Assembly: GCF_025024155.1 (NCBI RefSeq)
Contig: NW_026251818.1
Coordinates: 1-64,000, forward strand
Source: Gamsiella multidivaricata
Lineage: Eukaryota; Mortierellomycota; Mortierellomycetes; Mortierellales; Mortierellaceae
DNA: 64,000 nt
Direction: 5' to 3'
The position numbers and the translations under genes are program-made. Shown in pieces: positions 1-11,841 of this stretch (positions within the stretch are counted from its first letter, which is position 1; each line of letters starts with the position of its first letter). The notes beneath the pieces are model-generated. The model worked only from the letters and a program-made list of their open reading frames with translations. It searched no databases and was not told where the DNA came from.

Positions 1-73
1 AGAAGACCTACAGACGGTCTGCGTGGACATACCGCCCTCAATCTTGAACGGCGAGGACGATAAGAAGCAGTAA
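1..73 (+). CDS. 3' end of a gene truncated by the window edge
   Basis: The frame beginning at base 2 is open for 23 codons and stops at TAA (71-73). It reads EDLQTVCVDIPPSILNGEDD, then KKQ and stop. Codon choice looks coding and the tail is acidic/basic and hydrophilic, as at many fungal C-termini. Nothing upstream is visible, so the protein cannot be named. It could also be chance, given its short length. The next gene lies on the opposite strand and ends 195 bp away, so the pair would be convergent. Confidence 0.45.
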   Translation, partial: EDLQTVCVDIPPSILNGEDDKKQ

Positions 74-268
74 TAGATGTAGTTCTCAATAAGATTATAT
101 GTAGTCAATGAACTGATCTTTGTTGGAATTTATTTTGGCATGCAGGTGAATGAAAAGAAAACTATGTACAAGATAACGTGGAACCGCAATGACCAGCGAT
201 TGTGAAGTGTAGAAATGGAGAGAGTGCAGGGGTGTACCGTTGGAAGCATGAGTTCGGCCGTCTTGAAC

Positions 269-1417
269 CTAGTCCAGGTCCATATCCATGATCCCCTCTT
301 CTAGTTCATCTAGCCGCGAATCATCCTTGTCCGCCCAACTTTGTGAAACATATGGTTCGTCACTGTCATCCAGCTCCTCAATACGCGCCGACGATATCTG
401 CGAATCATCCTCCTCCTGCGAACTCAAGAGTGTTGGTGGTGGACGACGATACAGCACCAGCTCGTTGCCCTGCGTATTATGCAAGGTTGGCGCATTTGTG
501 TGCGGTTCCATCCACCGCTGTCTAAGCAATGCGTCGACTCCATCTGCAAGCGTCATGGATTTAGGACCCTCGTATCGGATCAAAGCGCCGAGCTCAGCTC
601 GAGGCATCTTTGGACTCATCTTGATCGAACCTTCATCCTCGGCCATCCAGGTATCTTGACCCATCTGCCACTGATCATCCCGATACTTGTCCTTGGACTT
701 TTCCTTCTTAAACTCGTGGCCGTTCAGATGTAGGTTAGAAACCGTGGATCCAGTACGGCGTATGCTGTTCCTGTTCTCGCTGCTGCTGTGACCGATGTCG
801 TTCTTTTGATGGGTATCTGTGCGCAAACGCTTCGCAGGGGAGGGCAATGCTGGTGCATGATCCATGACTGGTCGTAGCGATCCATCCTCCATGACATCAT
901 AGACCTCTCGTAACGATTCCGTCGATGAGCCATTTTCAGTCGCTTTTGGACGCCGCCGCTTGTGTTCGTTCTCTCCGAGGTTCAGGGCCACCAGTTCTTC
1001 GCCTGACGATAAATCAATGATACTGGGGCCATCGGATATCTGTTGTGGGACGAAACCAATTGTGGATTTCTGCTTTGGGGGCAGTGCCAGTCTCGATTCA
1101 GTATTGATGCTGTTGTTGGTGCTCGAGAGGGTAGGAGCGGCTGTTGATCGTCTGGGTTTTTTGCCGGGTCGTGGTCTGGCAAAAGGGGAAGCTGGCTCCT
1201 CCAGTGAGGCGTCTAGTGCTGCAATGAACTCGGGCTCAAAGTGGAAGGATCGTTTCCGCCGACCAGAATGATCCATTTGGGGCTGGTGTTGGTGCTGTTG
1301 CTCGGCCTCCTGCTCAAGCCAGGATTGGTGTTGGCTGTGCAGGTGTTGACCCCACTGCTGCTTGTGTTGCTGGTGCAGCTGCTCGTGCTGTTCGTGTGCC
1401 TGTGAAGTTGTGTACAT
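269..1417 (-). CDS. hypothetical Gln/His-rich hydrophilic protein
   Basis: A single open frame of 382 residues from an ATG at 1417 (MYTTSQAHEQHEQLHQ...). The first 45 residues are very rich in Gln and His. A basic patch follows (GRRKRSFHFEPEF), then long Ser/Pro/Lys stretches with nuclear-localisation-like clusters (KKPRR, KRRRP, KRLR). The C-terminus is acidic and ends MDMDLD. There is no membrane segment and no recognised catalytic motif. Composition suggests a mostly disordered, possibly nuclear protein. I do not recognise the family. No intron is needed to keep the frame open. Its start lies 450 bp from the 3' end of the Sec7 gene, on the same strand. Confidence 0.6.
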   Translation of the reverse strand: MYTTSQAHEQHEQLHQQHKQQWGQHLHSQHQSWLEQEAEQQHQHQPQMDHSGRRKRSFHFEPEFIAALDASLEEPASPFARPRPGKKPRRSTAAPTLSSTNNSINTESRLALPPKQKSTIGFVPQQISDGPSIIDLSSGEELVALNLGENEHKRRRPKATENGSSTESLREVYDVMEDGSLRPVMDHAPALPSPAKRLRTDTHQKNDIGHSSSENRNSIRRTGSTVSNLHLNGHEFKKEKSKDKYRDDQWQMGQDTWMAEDEGSIKMSPKMPRAELGALIRYEGPKSMTLADGVDALLRQRWMEPHTNAPTLHNTQGNELVLYRRPPPTLLSSQEEDDSQISSARIEELDDSDEPYVSQSWADKDDSRLDELEEGIMDMDLD

Positions 1418-1637
1418 GTGGTGGTTCCTCTCTTTGTATCGAGAGGGTGGAGCGCGAGCTGAGGGAGGTTATGAAAGATGCGTGGACAGAGGGGATTTCA
1501 AGAGCCGGTTTGAATTAATTTTTTCGTCAACGGTTTTATGTCCATCGCCAGGAAAGAACCACACCGAATCTGCTCGAAGCTCCAGGAAAGAAATCCCACG
1601 TGATAAAAATTGGGCGTAGCCGGCACCCGGATCAATT

Positions 1638-1742
1638 GAATCCATTGAGCTGACAGTCCAAGCCAAGACTTGGACAATGCAGCCTGTGGCACGCCTGCAC
1701 GCCTGAGGGGATCTGGCGTCAATAAAGAAAAAGAATCCATTG
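1638..1742 (+). mobile_element. short A-tailed retroposon, copy 1, with 10-bp flanking repeats
   Basis: The 10-mer GAATCCATTG occurs at 1638-1647 and again at 1733-1742, bracketing an 85-bp insert (1648-1732) that ends in an A-rich tail (AATAAAGAAAAA). Bases 1685-1726 match the reverse strand of 7756-7797 at 41 of 42 positions. Flanking direct repeats plus a 3' A-tail are hallmarks of LINE-type target-primed reverse transcription. No coding capacity. It sits between the Gln/His-rich gene and the Sec7 gene. I do not know the parental RNA. Confidence 0.65.
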
Positions 1743-1866
1743 GCACAGCAACTTTTTTCCCGAGGCTGATTTTATTTTTATTACTATTATTAGTATTACT
1801 ATTGGCCATTATTATTGTTTTATTTACAGGCACTCTGCCATGAGCTGGCTGGCAATGCTCCTGAGT

Positions 1867-4800
1867 TTACACCGGGCCCTCACGAACGACCAATTGGGCC
1901 AACTCTACCTCCAGATCATCCTCGGTTCGTTGACCTGCCTGCAAATGCTGCTGATCTCCAAACTCCTGACCAAGCTCCTGATCCTGACCCCAACCTTGTC
2001 TCTCTAGCATCTGCAGCTGTTGAACCCTCTCAAGCTCAAGCTGCAGTTGCTGCTGGAACTGGATCGATTGCTCCAAACACTCGACATAAATCTGATATTT
2101 GACCATCTCCTTCAACAAGTACCGTGAACGCCTCTCCCAGTTGTTGAATGCCTTAGCGTAGTTGTTCGACTTTGGTGGGAACTAGAACAAATAGGATGGA
2201 ATGCAATAAAGATTAAATATCACAGAAAATAGAACTATCGCTCAAAACGTATGAAAAACGGAATTGGCAAGGGATTTTACCAAGCGAGTCATGGGAGTGC
2301 GGTATTCCTGGTGTGCTTCCATATCTGCCTCGAGTCCGGCAACATATTTACGCAATGCAAGCATCTGCTCCTCCTCCGTCACCGCGCTCACAGTCATAGT
2401 TGGCACGGGTGCTGACCATTCAAACAGCGTAATGCTATCACCCAATGAAGTGCCACCTCCACTTCCACCACTTACTGCGACACCGCCAGTGCTAGAGGAA
2501 AATGATCCGCGAGTTCCAGATCGAATCGACGGACTCCGACCGCGTCCCAGAGATGCAGTATCTCCAAAAGAGCTCCCTGATCTGAATGAGGACCCGCCAT
2601 TCATATCTCCGAACACATCTGGCGGCCCGCTCAAATAGTCCATTCCGAGTTTCATACCCGCTGAAGGATCCATCCTTATGCTCGCGGCACCTGTGCCGCC
2701 TCTTGTGTGAGAAGAGCTTTGTGAGGTATCTGATGACGGTGTCGCTCGACCTCCTTCAGGAGCCTGCTGCTGCTGTTCCTCCTCATGTCGAGCCAATGTT
2801 TCCAAGGCTCGTCCCCAGCCGTACTCCATGTTGACAACGCCTCCAACGAGCGGCTCTTTGCTAGTCCTAGCAGCCCAGTAGTTGCAGGTTCGTGTCCAAG
2901 CCTCGCACTCTTGTGGAGTGGATGTTTGAAAAAGGTATACGGCTCCAGTGTGTAGCTGAACCGCAAAGACATGTCGCCTCGATGACGAATACCCCGGGGG
3001 TGGGAGAATGTTGGTGATCGTGTGCTGCAAAAGAATCTCGTCAAACAACGGCACATCCGCTTCGACATCTCCAAGGGGCGAGGGTGAAGACATTGACAAA
3101 GAGTTTGATCGCCGCTGTCGTCCATAGGATGGTGGTGGGAGCTTTGGTATATTGCTATCTGAGCGGAACATCGACAGCGTCCCTTGATCCGTATCGACCA
3201 CTACTAGCAGCTGACGCCAGGCACGGTGTTGAGCCTTCTTGTCGGTTCTTTCCAATAGATGCTTGCGCCAGAGAATACCCTCCATTCGGTAGCGCGCTTC
3301 GATGTGCTGTTGATGCAGCTGGCTCTTCTGTAGGCGTGCGTAATCCTCCTGTTGCTGATCTGCGGAGTGATGCTTCTTGTGTGGTTGCTGATGGTCCTCC
3401 TGACTTGATGGAGTAGTGGTAGCATGAGATTGCAGGGATATGAGACTGTTCTGAGATGCCGAGGGCGTGGTTATAGAAGTGGATGTTGATATGCCAGTCT
3501 GGGAAGTTGCCATTGTCAATGAGGATAGCCGACTTGAAGAGCTGTGCTGGCTTTGACCCAAGCCTAGGTCCCGCTCCCGGTTATTGTTACTGTTTGCCAG
3601 ATCAAGAAGGTAGGAGTCGCTCATGAATGGGCCCACCATACTGAGTCGATGGTTGGCGTTAGTGGACGCTGATGATGGGGCTGAGACAAAAAGGCGGTCG
3701 CTGTCGACTCCCGACTGCTGCGCATGAGCTTGAGCGTTCAGTCGCTGGATGGCATCGCTCCTGAGCTGTTTTGTACGTGCGCTCACAGAGCTCCGTCTGC
3801 CAGAGAGCCCCAAACCAAACCCTCCACCGGAATCCTGCAGTGCTGGTGAAGACGAGGATGGGTATATGAGCCGACTCATCCGATTAGATGAAAAGATAGA
3901 TGAGCCAAATCCAGAGATCGTTGGTGAGGTCGGTGGCGAGGATAGTGATACAATTGATTTCGATCTGGGAGGGCTCAACGTCGCCGGAGATAACGGCAGT
4001 AGGATCTGATGCTGCTTCACTGCCGTGTAGATGTCCTTTAGCATGCCCTCCACTTCCTGAAGCCAAAGCTTGCCGTTTCCATAACCTCCATTAGCCTTGG
4101 CATCCGTGCCCTTCTTGTTGCTGAATTGTTGGTGATGATGGCCATTAAAGGCCTGTCCAGAACCAGTGGCTTGGTGACTCTGTCCGCTTTTCCAGCTCCT
4201 GATGCTCGGTGTCGGTTTCTTGGAGGATATTGACGACCCACCTCCCTCGGGAAGCGACTCTCCTGTCACGGACCGTTGGAGCCCTAGACTTTCAAAACTG
4301 TCCTCTCCATGGCAACTTTGACTCTGCGATGCTTGAGACTGCACAGTGTGGAGCGTATTCTTGACGAATGCCGACCGTGACATTTTGCTGGATTGTTGAA
4401 CGATATGCAGGTCTGTGTTGAGTAAGAGGATCGAGTACGTGATCGCGTGGACGATATCTTTAGCGTTATCAGCTCCACCTAGCAGTGACTTTGGGTTGCA
4501 GGTCACATATCGTTCGGCAAACACCTCCAAGATGCGATCCACTTCCTGCGTCTCACCCTTGAGGACCAGCTTCTGACAGAGTGCTCTAAAGGCCATGTCC
4601 AACCGCTTGCTCGTGAAATTGAAGCAGTCCATGTAGTGCGTGAGGACCAGTCGATTGAATGATTTCGGTGCCCCGAGGTACTCCGCAATCTCACTTCGTT
4701 TCAAAAATCCCTCGTCCTCATCATAGCACCTCTTTGCTGTACGAAGCGCCAACGCTGCGGTCGCATCCTGTTGTTCCTCCTGGGACATGTCGGGGGTCAA

Positions 4801-6667
4801 TAGTGCCATGGTCGAGTTAGAGGCGAGAGGATGATTGTTGGCGTCTTCAGGTCCCACACAGATGGTAATTGGCCGCAGCGCTGCGGATCGAGGCCCTTCT
4901 TTGCTGCGCCTTCCATATTCTCGAGGAGTAAGTATTGGCGATGATGGTGTTGCCGCCATGGAGCTTGACGGAGTAGCTGCTGTATGTGTACTCAGACCAT
5001 GGGCATGATTTGCCTCAGCGCTGCCTCCCAAGGCCCTTGCCTCTTCATCATCCCTCTCTGCTGCAGTAATCGTCGAGGGTACAAACATCGATACTGGTCT
5101 TCGCGGTATTTGTCTGCCGTCGGGATACTCCATAGGACTTTTTGGAAGCCCTGGGGATGAAGGGTTCGAGGCTGAAGTGGTCAAGGGGACCAAATGGAGA
5201 TTTCCAATACTGTATTGTGAGAATCGGATTGAATTGCCCCGAGAGAGCCCCAGACTGTATCCAAGAGCGTCCTGAGCAAGCGAAGTCCTCCTGGAAGCAG
5301 CTTCCTCACTGTCTGATAGATTAGATTTTGTTGAATAGTACAGCGATGTTTGCGACTGATTCAAATGCATCGAGCCAGCCTCATAGAGCTTTGACAATCG
5401 ATTTGAGATGCTGATCGGCAGATCCTCGTCTTCGTCCTCATCCACGTCCTCCTCCTCATCGTCATCCAGATCATTTGGTCCCCTCGATCGCCGGCGATCC
5501 AGCTGAGCGCGCTCCTGCGAAAGTGCAGCAAGACTGGCTGAGAGCGCAGCCGGTGAGAAACCTGGATCTGTGTCGTTGAGCCAGGATTCTACATTTGAGC
5601 CCTCTACGGCCTGATTTTGCTTTACCTGGCTGCCGAGTGGTGGCAATGACGAGTCCAAGGAGGTGAAACGATACTCCAACTCCTGTCCGAGCAGAGGCGA
5701 AAGCGGCGGTGGAGTATCGAGGGGTCCAATGAGACCCGAATGTAAGATCGAGGGTTGAGAGAACATGTCATGAGAATTTGTCGATTTAGTCGAGAGTGGT
5801 GGCGACTTGATAGAGGAGGCATTGTTGGACGCTGGAACAACGGGTATTGGCGGAGCATCCTTGTCGTCAAAGCTCTATTGACCATTTGCCATTCATATCG
5901 TAAAAAAGGAAGACAACGGATAAACATTCTCATTCTACGAGAATTGGTCTTTGCAGTTGGCAGACAGTTTTCTCTGCCGTGTTCTATACCTTGACAAACT
6001 TCTTGAGAAAATTGCTGCTACTCTTCTTAACGATCCTGCTAATATTACCAGCGGTGTTCTATATATAATCACATACGTAGAAATACGTGATGCAAAAGTC
6101 AAATGTTATTTCATTTCTTCAATGCGCTTAATGCTGATTGTGTCCCATGCGAAAAGGTGCTGTGCTCTCATGCTTCAAATGCAAAACAAATTAACCCCCT
6201 GGTCTGGTTCACACAGACACGACCATTTTCGGATCCTCCTTTACCTTGAGTCCTCCTGTGCTCTCGCTCCGCTTCCGTCGTTGGTGGAATGAGGAATTAG
6301 AGCTGTCTACACTGCCGACCGAGGGTTCCCCAGATCCTTGAGTCTGAGTCAGTGCTGCAGAAGCCGAAACCGTAGTAATCGAGGAGGAGGAGAGATCGTC
6401 GGGGGTGCTGTCGTTGTTGTTGCCGGCGGCATTGCCAAGATTGGGCGTACTGGATGCAGACTTGCTTCCACCCCAGAAACCGAACGAATTCCTGCTACTA
6501 TGAGCCGCTGGTGATGATGGTGGCATGAGCGATCGGTTCTGGGAGAGTGAAGTTGGCGGTGAGTCTGGTCCGCCTAGTGAGCCATCGAGCTTTGTGATAG
6601 AAAAGACTAGCGTGGACTGCCTCCTCCGCTGATACGCTAACGGGAGATTTTCAGAGCATCCATCCAC
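1867..6667 (-). CDS. Arf guanine-nucleotide exchange factor, Sec7-PH (EFA6/Syt1/Yel1-like)
   Basis: Three exons are clear: from about 6667 to 6245, 5874-2281 and 2181-1867; the introns are 5875-6244 and 2182-2280. The true start is unresolved: the first exon is open to 6667 but has no in-frame ATG, so an upstream exon is likely. The Sec7 domain lies around 4360-4760; it has the catalytic glutamate in KGETQEVDRILEVFAERY and the second motif YSILLLNTDLH. A PH domain follows (about 2880-3295, starting MEGILWRKHLLERTDKKAQH). The last exon encodes NNYAKAFNNWERRSRYLL and a Gln-rich coiled coil. Sec7 activates Arf GTPases at membranes and PH binds phosphoinositides, so a role at the plasma membrane or endosome is expected. 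About 1,440 residues are visible, most of the rest being Ser-rich and disordered. The Sec7-PH call is firm; the exact subfamily is not. Confidence 0.88.
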
Positions 6668-7729
6668 GGATACCGGGGTGGGTTAGTGTGTTTGATCTAG
6701 GCCATCATCCTAAAAATGAACATATATCCAATTGAATGCACCGAGGTACAGCTCGGTGAATCAGACCATTGAAGGGAGAAGAGAAGGAGGGGCAGGCGGT
6801 GGAAGTAAGGAATGACATTAACCTCAAGGGAAAGAATTGTAGCAAGGAGGTTTGGGAGAAGTAAGCGAGGTGCAATCGAGAGGGAAAAGGGGACAGATCG
6901 AGCGCCTCGAAACCAGCCAGGTAGCCAGGAGGGATACCCCAGAAGCAATACATTCCCCGCGGCGGTCCTGGGAGAGCAAAGAAGGGAATAAAATACAGAT
7001 GCAAACAATGGGTGCGGTTTTACGCCAATCGATCGTATCAGTTGCTGACCCCACTTGCAGTGTTAGAAAAAAAAATGCGGTCGCCACCAATAAGCGTCTG
7101 CTGGTTGAGCAATTGACGTGCGGGGAGGGGTATAGTCCAGGTACAAATTGCTCTGCTTCTTTTTTTTCTGCTGGTTGTGGTTGGGTTTATGGTGTGAGTG
7201 GTGTGATAATGCGCTCTCTTTTGGAGTGTGCTGAAATGTCGAAAGACTGAATGAGAAGCTAAAAAAAAAAAAAGACGGGAAGTGAACGAGGATGAAGAGT
7301 GGTAACTCACAATTATCCTGCAGTGTTTCTGGGGAATGATGCATCGTTGTAAAGAGACAGGGTGTGTGTGTCTGATGTTGGAAGCCAAAGATGTAATTAT
7401 GAAAGATGAGGAGCGTGCAAGCTGTAGTCTTTTTTTTTCCTGCTCGGTTGTGCCAAAGTGGTATGGTTGGATGGAGGTCGTCCTTTGTTTAACAAAAAGG
7501 GTATGGGCGGGCTCAGGTCATGGACTCGATGGCGGATACGGAGGAAAGCGTGGGATGCCGATGTGGAAGCGCAAGGAGAGCGGAGGGATGGCGGGATGCG
7601 AAGAGTGATGCGAAGAGTAATGCGAAAGCAGAGAAGAAGGTGCAAAAGAATAGTGAAAAATAGCTCGGCTGGAGTCCAGAGGGTGCACCACTGAACTTGA
7701 ACTCTCTTCATACGGCCTCTCGTTCCTGG

Positions 7730-7814
7730 ACAAGTGGGACCAGACTTTTTTTTTTTTTATTGACGCCAGATCCCCCCAGGCGTGCAGGCGTGCCACACAC
7801 AAGTGGGACCAGAC
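7730..7814 (-). mobile_element. short poly(A)-tailed retroposon, copy 2, with 16-bp target-site duplication
   Basis: The 16-mer ACAAGTGGGACCAGAC occurs exactly at 7730-7745 and 7799-7814. Between them is a 53-bp insert (7746-7798). Read on the minus strand it begins GTGTGGCACGCCTGCACG and ends GGCGTCAATAAA followed by a pure A tail (13 T on the plus strand). Its 42-base core equals 1685-1726 of copy 1 except for one base. Relative to copy 1 it lacks about 37 bases at its 5' end, as expected of 5'-truncated retroposition. Exact 16-bp repeats abutting a poly(A) tail are strong evidence for target-primed reverse transcription. Confidence 0.8.
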
Positions 7815-8266
7815 GAGCGGGACGATGGGGCCTGCAGATGGTCCTGTGACGTTGGGAGGTCCTGGCTCACACCGCTCTTTCGTTCTTGTCCCTCCTCCTC
7901 TGGGTGCATCGCTATACTCGGCGGCTCTTTCAGCTCGCTTGGATATCGGCCACCGCTGGCACCACCACTCAATCGATGAGGGGCTGCCCATCCAACAACT
8001 ATTGCGCGATGATTGTCGCACACTTCAACGGCCCATTAGCCTCGGTGACGCGCGCTATAACAGGAACTACTGACAAAATTGCAAATTGCATCACCATGTT
8101 CGCAGCTGTCGGCTGTAAATTGCCCTTTCCAATGCTAGCAGGGGCAAACCGAGACGGAGGACCTGTTCAATCAGGCCATTGCTCCGTCTGCTTTCGTCCT
8201 GGGAATACATATTCAGGAAGCAGATGTATAAATAAATGGAATCAATCCTGCTCTTGTTGCAAAATG

Positions 8267-8294
<28 letters not shown>
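8267..8294. repeat. 28-base A homopolymer
   Basis: An uninterrupted A run in intergenic DNA. I looked for direct repeats flanking it, as in the two retroposons, and found no convincing one (only CCTGCAG recurs far upstream). Confidence 0.9.
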
Positions 8295-8298
<4 letters not shown>

Positions 8299-9960
8299 CA
8301 GCATACATACATGCATGAACAAAACGATTCATAAAACGTGAAGGAGCATAAGAGCGTTTCGTATTGATAAACGCGATCACCAAAGCCTTCACCCATCCAC
8401 GTTGGTCTTATACTGGTCGATGTGAACAAGTACAGTCAAATGAGCGTATCTTGCCCCACACTGAGTCAAACTGAAGACGCGTCCAATGACTCCACTTTTT
8501 TTTTCTTCAGCGCACCCACAACCATGGCTGCGACGTCCGGCCCCCACTCTACTTTATACCGCCGGAGGTAACCTTAATAATGAAAATAACAAATGAAAAG
8601 TGAGTGCCATGGTATATTCGCTTTAGCATGCCCATCGCTATATAATGACTAACACAGGTATGAGTATGGATGGGGGAGGTCATTTGCTGTGCAGTGCCAC
8701 AGAAGGGGTGCCAGATTGGCGTCTTTGGTTGCCATTAATCGAGGTACGTGGTACTTGAAGACTGAAGCCCCTCATTGTATCGCTGTTACAGTTAGCTGCG
8801 ATTGAAAATAAGATGTCTCTGTGTTGCTCTAAGCAGATAAGATAGCTAGGTGAATTTCGGCCCAGAGCTGATGTCAGTCAGGAACGAGGAACTGCTGCAG
8901 TCAGGGCGGCAGTAGTGGTGTCGATGGCACACATGGAGCGTCCAAGGGCTATACATAGTTCTTCAGAGGCGGTATTACAGTGCGAATGAAAAGAAGAGAC
9001 CGAACGCGAGGATCGGTCGCAGCAGTGCGGTGCAGATGGACGAAATCCCCGCCGTGGCTGTCTCCCCTTTTTCCACCTCCCACCTCGCTTATCTTTTCGC
9101 CTTGACCTGACTGGGATCTGCCTTTGGATCGAATCTCCAATCTCCATTCTTTATTGCTTCTCTTCTTCATTCTCCCCTGTTCCTTCTCCTTTTCCTTCTC
9201 TCTACCCCGCTCTTCGGTCATATTTGCATAACAATGTCCTTTATGAGAGGTAAACAACAACAGCAACACACACGCAACACATAGTGTTCGATATGGATCG
9301 CCCCAGTTTACAAGGACAGACCCAGTAGGACCAGTGGCTACAACATCAACAATAACAACAACAAGGACAATAAGGACACCTCTGACAACTACGTACCCGA
9401 TCTCCTCTCTTTGTCCCCTCATTGTCCGTTGGCTGATCTCATAAAGCCCTCGTGTGTGTTTATTGACAAGGGCGCGAATCTCACCTCGCTCTGGTAGTGG
9501 TATTACACCCAGAATATACGCACGCAGTTGCGACAGTTTTCAGGGCGCCTTTCAAGGAGCATCACTCATTCAGAGGCCATATTGTTGAGTCCTCTTAGCG
9601 ATAGGGACGTCTTCATAACAGGCTAGTGAGCAGCGGGCCGACGAGAGGAGACCGATCCGCATAATTATTCTCCGTGAACCTTGCTGGCACTGATGAATAC
9701 GGCTCTTCCAAAATACACACACGTAGTTGCGGATGTGGATGTGGATGTGGTTGTATCCGTTATCAGTACTATCGGCATTAACTGACAGATCACCTTCTCT
9801 TTTCTCCATTGCTGTGTATGTCTACGATGTGTGCGTGCGCCATTACGACGGTCGGTCCTTTATAAACAAATGACATGTCTGCGGTATAATCGGCGTCTTG
9901 ATCGACCCAACCAACGCTTTAGCCGCCCAATTGGCACGTGTTGCCCCTACTCCAAGGATC

Positions 9961-11801
9961 ATGGTGCCCCGCTCGCGGATCAGTGCACGCTTCAACTCGA
10001 CCAATACCGGCGCCACCATGGCCACTGCTGGAAAGAATGTCGCTCCTCCAGTAGCATCCGCTCCTCAGCCCCAGAAGCGTTGGTCCCGTCTGCGTGCCCT
10101 GAAGCGCGTTGTTCAGCTCGGAGCAGTCGGAGCCGTTGGATATGGTGCCTATGGTAAGGCAGATGCAATATTTAGGCAGCTGTTTCTTAAGTACAGAAAG
10201 TTTAGGACAATTGAGGCTTGACAGAAGCTGACATAATGATCTCATCTCTTTGTAGACATCTACAACAAGCGTCACCCTGCTGAGCAAAAACCCTTTGATC
10301 CAACAAAGCGCACTATTGTTCTTTTGGGAAGCGGTTGGGGTGCCATTTCTTTCTTGAAGAGTCTGAACACGGACGACTACAATGTGGTATGTGGAGACGC
10401 GGTTTTGTTTCGTTGCCTGGAGCCTTTTTTGCCACCAAGATCTTCGTGGTTGTGATCCCTAGTTTTCTCACGGTTGACTTTAATTCTCTTTCTAGATCGT
10501 CGTGTCGCCCCGCAACTATTTCTTGTTCACGCCCTTGTTGCCCAGCTGCACTGTCGGAACGATCGAACTTCGCTCGATCATGGAACCTCTTCGTTTTATC
10601 ACGCGTCACAAGAGCCGCAATGTCAAGTTCTATGAGAGTGAATGTACCGATATTGATCCCGAGAGCAAGACCATCAGCATCGCAGGTATACTCGAGATGC
10701 CAATAACTCCTTTGTTCATGGATGTATTCTTGTTTATATAGATTACTGAATCATCAATTCTTTTTTGCTCAATCACTAGATGTGTCAGATATCAAGGGGG
10801 CTGTATCCAACACTACGATCCCTTATGACTACCTTGTGGTGGCCGTTGGTGCCGATAACCAGACATTCGGCATGGCTGGTGTCAGGGAATACGCCTGCTT
10901 CTTGAAGGAGGTCTGGGATGCCCAAAAGATTCGCACCCGTCTCATGGACTGTGTCGAGTCTGCAGGATTCGCTTCGCAGACGCCCGAGGAGGTCGAGCGC
11001 TTGCTGCACATGGTTGTCGTTGGAGGAGGACCCACTGGTGTGGAGTACGCTGCAGAGTTGCACGATTTCTTGAAGGATGACCTCGAGGTCTGGTACCCCG
11101 AATTGGCAGACAAGCTCAAGATCACTCTGGTGGAGGCTCTGCCTAACGTCCTGCCCATGTTCTCGTCTCAGCTGATCCAGTACACCGAGAGTACATTCAA
11201 GCAGAACAAGATCGAGGTCCTGACAAAGACTATGGTCAAGGAGGTCGCCGACAAGGAGATTAAGGTCATGGACGCCAACAAGAACATGGTCTCGATTCCA
11301 TACGGCCTGCTTGTTTGGGCCACTGGAAACTGCCCACGCCCATTGGCCCGTAAGTTGATGGCGCGTCTCAAGGAGGGCGGTCAGAACTCGCCCCGCGGAT
11401 TGCTCATTGACGAGTACATGCGCGTTAAGGGAGCTCAGGACATGTACGCTATTGGTGACTGCGCCTTCACCAAGTATGCACCCACAGCCCAGGTCGCTAC
11501 TCAGCAGGGCAAGTACTTGTCGAGGGTCTTTGATGGTCTGGCTAGGATAGAGGAGGGCCAAAACAAGAAGATCCATCCCTTTGAGTACACCCATCAGGGA
11601 TCGCTTGCGTACATTGGATCGGACAGGGCCGTTGCCGACTTGCCCTTCCTGAACGGAAATGTGTCTGTCGGAGGCGTTGCGACCTATGTCTTCTGGCGCT
11701 CTGTCTACATCTCCCACATGTTCAGCTTCAGGAACAGGTTTTTGGTCATTGGAGACTGGATGAAATCCAAGGTCTTTGGTCGCGATGTCTCTCGCGAGTA
11801 A
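9961..11801 (+). CDS. alternative (type II) NADH:ubiquinone oxidoreductase, mitochondrial
   Basis: Four exons: 9961-10153, 10256-10386, 10496-10685 and 10780-11801, giving 511 residues. The rotenone-insensitive enzyme passes electrons from NADH to quinone without pumping protons. The N-terminus ([15 protein letters not shown]) is Arg/Ser/Thr-rich without acidic residues, like a mitochondrial presequence. It is followed by a short hydrophobic segment ([16 protein letters not shown]). The first dinucleotide fold is [16 protein letters not shown] (about residue 86), the second [16 protein letters not shown] (about 248). The FAD-site motif [10 protein letters not shown] is near 395. The C-terminal helix with [13 protein letters not shown] fits membrane attachment. 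There is no EF-hand insert, so regulation by calcium is not indicated. External versus internal facing cannot be told. An upstream in-frame stretch (from 9871) is open but has no ATG, so 9961 is the start. Confidence 0.93.
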
Positions 11802-11814
11802 AGAAACAAGAGAC

Positions 11815-11841
11815 AAAAAAAAAAAAAAAAAAAAAAAAAAA
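11815..11841. repeat. 27-base A homopolymer just after the NADH dehydrogenase stop
   Basis: The run begins 14 bp past the stop codon, in the presumed 3' UTR. It is genomic, so it may be templated A tract, or the relic of a poly(A) insertion. No flanking duplication was seen. Confidence 0.9.

Larger units (their letters stand above)
6668..9960. other. 3.3-kb stretch without a convincing gene
   Basis: Many short frames on both strands are low-complexity and lack splice-consistent partners. The stretch holds the 16-bp-duplicated retroposon (7730-7814), a 28-base A run (8267-8294) and, by inference, the promoter and first exon of the Sec7 gene. A (GGATGT)n-like repeat lies near 9734-9752. The final few hundred bases must hold the NADH dehydrogenase promoter; I see no clear TATA box. 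Confidence 0.5.

Noticed and set aside
8200..8310. Target-site duplication around the 28-base A run
   Set aside because: Only a 7-base match (CCTGCAG) was found, over 400 bp away; too weak to call an insertion.
8878..9422. Minus-strand frames rich in Arg, Lys and Glu
   Set aside because: Low-complexity translations of CT-rich DNA without start context or homologous look.
10785..11816. 343-codon open frame antisense to the NADH dehydrogenase
   Set aside because: It is a shadow of the codon-biased sense gene; no splice partners, no family motif, and the sense strand has all flavoprotein motifs.
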